Translations under genes and position numbers: made by a program
Shown: piece after piece, positions 6,533 through 7,604 of the stretch
Numbering within the stretch: position 1 is the stretch's first letter
How the letters are laid out: each line of letters starts with the position of its first letter
From: Thermoanaerobaculia bacterium
GTDB taxonomy: Bacteria; Acidobacteriota; Thermoanaerobaculia; UBA5066
Length of the DNA: 7,604 bases
NCBI GenBank assembly: GCA_023717585.1
Contig: JAMQPJ010000139.1
Span: 1-7,604 of the forward strand
Reading direction: 5' to 3'
The notes under the pieces: model-generated
What the model was told of the DNA's origin: nothing
Database searches by the model: none
Seen by the model: only the letters and a program-made list of their open reading frames with translations

Positions 6533-6838
6533 TCAGTGCGTTTCGTGGGCTTCGGCTGCCTTGACGGCCTTCTGAAGTCCCATCACCTTCCGGAGGCCGG
6601 CCGCCGCGAAGAGCGCGATGCCGACGAAGGGAAGGAAGACCACCAGGGTGGCGCCGAGCACCGGGCCGGCCACCAGCATCGCCAGCGCCGGGATCTTCAC
6701 GTAGGCGTCGTTCGTGGGAAGGGAGCCCTTCTTTCCGTTCACGGTCACGAGGTCCCAGGTCTTCCGGTTCATGTAGAAGCCGCCGTCGACCGTCTTTCCG
6801 GTCCGGGCCTCGTTGGTCTCGTTCGTGGGTTTTCTCAT
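6533..6838 (-). CDS. Small membrane protein of unknown function, copy 1 of a tandem paralogous pair
   Basis: A 101-residue protein and the first gene of the minus-strand operon. A polar, charged N terminus (1-17) is followed by D-G-G-F-Y-M-N-R-K-T-W-D-L-V-T-V-N-G-K-K-G-S-L-P (about 18-41), then K-I-P and a hydrophobic region (about 49-80) with G-A-T-L-V-V-F-L-P-F-V-G-I-A-L-F. A basic, amphipathic tail ends in H-E-T-H. It shares the whole core with the protein encoded at 6194-6484 but not the tail, so the two probably arose by tandem duplication and then diverged at the ends. No catalytic residues are evident; a structural or regulatory inner-membrane role is a guess. The start is fixed by CAAGGAG at 6845-6851. 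Confidence 0.8.
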   Translation of the reverse strand: MRKPTNETNEARTGKTVDGGFYMNRKTWDLVTVNGKKGSLPTNDAYVKIPALAMLVAGPVLGATLVVFLPFVGIALFAAAGLRKVMGLQKAVKAAEAHETH

Positions 6839-6844
6839 GGCGTC

Positions 6845-6851
6845 CTCCTTG
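6845..6851 (-). promoter_or_regulatory. Shine-Dalgarno CAAGGAG for the first small membrane protein gene
   Basis: CAAGGAG, extended by one G on the minus strand, lies 6 nt before the ATG at 6838. Confidence 0.85.
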
Positions 6852-6865
6852 CTGCTTACGGTGAC

Positions 6866-6894
6866 AATGTGGGCCCCCGGCAGGCGTTCGCCAA
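6866..6894 (-). promoter_or_regulatory. Weak candidate promoter for the minus-strand operon
   Basis: On the minus strand TTGGCG (6889-6894) is followed after 17 nt by CACATT (6866-6871), a poor but correctly spaced sigma-70-like pair upstream of the first operon gene. The -35 part overlaps a small palindrome, GGCGTTCGCC (6883-6892), that could be a protein-binding site. It is the best pair I found in this interval; a promoter further upstream is equally possible. Confidence 0.22.
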
Positions 6895-6919
6895 TCGGAA
6901 CGATCCCGGTATTTCAAGG

Positions 6920-6942
6920 AAAAAACGACTGAGACGGCTCAG
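6920..6942 (-). terminator. Rho-independent terminator-like hairpin, minus-strand orientation
   Basis: CTGAG (6929-6933) and CTCAG (6938-6942) form a perfect 5-bp stem around a 4-nt loop. On the minus strand the stem is followed after 3 nt by six T (6920-6925), the layout of an intrinsic terminator. Flanking A and T runs (6922-6927 with 6944-6949) could extend the stem past one mismatch and also give a weaker T tract on the plus strand. It lies upstream of the minus-strand operon and no gene ends here, so it may be an attenuator in a long leader, the end of a small RNA, or a relic. Confidence 0.4.
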
Positions 6943-6961
6943 GTGTTTTCCGGAGACAGGA

Positions 6962-7000
6962 CGGAAAAGGCTCCGGAGGCCGAAAACGGCCCATTTTCCG
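6962..7000. repeat. Nested inverted repeat in the divergent intergenic region
   Basis: An outer 7-bp repeat, CGGAAAA (6962-6968) with TTTTCCG (6994-7000), encloses an inner perfect hairpin, GGCCG (6978-6982) with CGGCC (6987-6991) around an AAAA loop, and a CTCCGGAG palindrome (6971-6978). Part of the outer arm (TTTTCCGG) also occurs once more just to the left, at 6946-6953. It could be an operator region or an RNA leader structure; the sequence alone does not say which. Confidence 0.4.
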
Positions 7001-7032
7001 GGGCCGCGGGCCTCGAACGGTCAGGCTTTCCG

Positions 7033-7038
7033 CATAAT
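7033..7038 (+). promoter_or_regulatory. Candidate -10 box CATAAT before the TrkA-N gene
   Basis: CATAAT ends 11 nt before the ATG at 7050, the same layout as the TAAGAT box at 856-861. It lacks a clear -35 hexamer and is not followed by a Shine-Dalgarno sequence. It supports the ATG at 7050 over the downstream GTG at 7065. Confidence 0.45.
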
Positions 7039-7049
7039 GGCGCCGCTCC

Positions 7050-7604
7050 ATGAACGGCACTCCTGTGAGCGCGCCGCCGGCCGCGCCGCCCGGCGCGCCC
7101 GTACTCGTCTGCGGCCTCGGGCACGTCGGCATCCGCGTCGTCGAGCTGCTCGGTCGCCTCGGCGAGCGGGCCGTCGTCATCACGCAGGACACGCGGCCCG
7201 AGTGGCGCCGCGCCGCCGAGGTGGCGGGCGCGACCGTCGTCACGGGCGACGCGCGCGACGTCGACCTCCTGCGGGCCTCGGGACTCATGCAGGCGCGGGC
7301 CCTCCTCGCCGTGACCGACCGCGACCCCGTCAACCTCGAGATCGCGCTCGACGCCTCGCGCGAGCGCCCGGACCTGCCAATCGTCGCGCGCCTCTTCGAC
7401 CAGAATCTCGCGCAGCAGCTCGAGGCCTGCCACGGCGTCCGCCGCGCGCTTTCGGTGTCGGCCCTCGCGGCGCCGGCGTTCGCGGGTGCGGCGCTCGGCG
7501 AGTCGGGTCTCGCGTCCTTCACTCTCGACGGCAAGCTCGACGTCGTCGTGCGCGAAGGGGAGGACCTTCTCGTCTTCGAGGAGCGCGAGGCGATCGAGCG
7601 CCTC
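7050..7604 (+). CDS. TrkA-N/RCK-type NAD(P)-binding protein, 3' end missing
   Basis: The frame runs open from ATG 7050 to the window edge (185 residues seen, no stop). After a Pro/Ala-rich N terminus (1-16) comes a Rossmann fold: P-V-L-V-C-G22-L-G24-H-V-G27-I-R-V-V-E (GxGxxG), a second strand ending V-V-I-T-Q-D47, then V-V-T-G-D-A-R-D (about 63-70), and L-L-A-V-T-D-R-D-P-V-N-L-E (about 85-97). This is the TrkA-N (RCK N) pattern. In known proteins it binds NAD(H) or nucleotides and gates potassium channels or Trk/Ktr transporters in the cytoplasm. The later S-A-L-A-A-P-A-F-A-G-A-A-L-G segment is usual for RCK proteins. No membrane segment precedes the domain. A second RCK or TrkA-C domain may follow outside the window. 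It is divergent from the minus-strand operon. Confidence 0.85.
   Translation, partial: MNGTPVSAPPAAPPGAPVLVCGLGHVGIRVVELLGRLGERAVVITQDTRPEWRRAAEVAGATVVTGDARDVDLLRASGLMQARALLAVTDRDPVNLEIALDASRERPDLPIVARLFDQNLAQQLEACHGVRRALSVSALAAPAFAGAALGESGLASFTLDGKLDVVVREGEDLLVFEEREAIERL

Noticed and set aside
6877..6894. Sigma-54 promoter on the minus strand (GG...GC elements)
   Set aside because: The GG and GC pairs are 9 rather than 10 nt apart and the surrounding bases do not match the -24/-12 consensus.
1..7604. CRISPR arrays, tRNA or rRNA genes, insertion sequences
   Set aside because: No regularly spaced repeats, cloverleaf-like segments, rRNA signatures or transposase motifs were found on either strand.

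Overview
This is a G+C-rich window from a Gram-negative (diderm) bacterium. Third codon positions are almost all G or C, several products have export signals, and one gene encodes an outer-membrane beta-barrel ending in a C-terminal Phe. The gene content, the SD-less plus-strand genes and the DUF4337 protein would suit an Acidobacteriota-like lineage. That placement is inference: there is no rRNA or other taxonomic marker here.

Layout. Plus strand, left half: the 3' end of a protein made of tandem carboxypeptidase-regulatory-like (CarboxypepD_reg) beta-sandwich domains (1-780); an exported zinc metallopeptidase of the HExxH...E (gluzincin) type (873-2861); an exported thioredoxin-fold/TPR protein whose reading frame is interrupted by one in-frame TGA (2899-4233); and an outer-membrane beta-barrel protein (4247-5584). 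Minus strand, facing them and meeting the barrel gene at a shared CTAG: a compact three-gene operon of two paralogous small membrane proteins of unknown function (6533-6838 and 6194-6484) and a DUF4337 membrane protein (5581-6168). A 211-bp divergent intergenic region rich in inverted repeats separates this operon from a plus-strand TrkA-N/RCK-type NAD-binding protein that runs off the right edge (7050-7604).

Main point. The TGA at 3076-3078 lies exactly where the first cysteine of a thioredoxin WCxxC motif is expected (W-A-P-W-[TGA]-H-T-C). The frame is open and clearly coding on both sides: a signal peptide upstream, and the rest of the thioredoxin fold with its cis-Pro plus a TPR region downstream. 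A strong hairpin follows within the distance used by bacterial SECIS elements. The best reading is an undescribed, probably periplasmic, selenoprotein with a U-H-T-C redox motif. Standard gene calling would either truncate it to start at the internal ATG at 3094 or call it a pseudogene.

A second theme is gene expression. All four plus-strand genes with visible starts lack a Shine-Dalgarno sequence and carry a TANNNT/CATAAT-like -10 hexamer 6-11 nt before the ATG, which suggests leaderless or very short-leader mRNAs. All three minus-strand genes have CAAGGAG at an identical 6-nt spacing. The exported plus-strand proteins (peptidase, redox protein, barrel) all act in the cell envelope, but the sequence does not show that they share a pathway.
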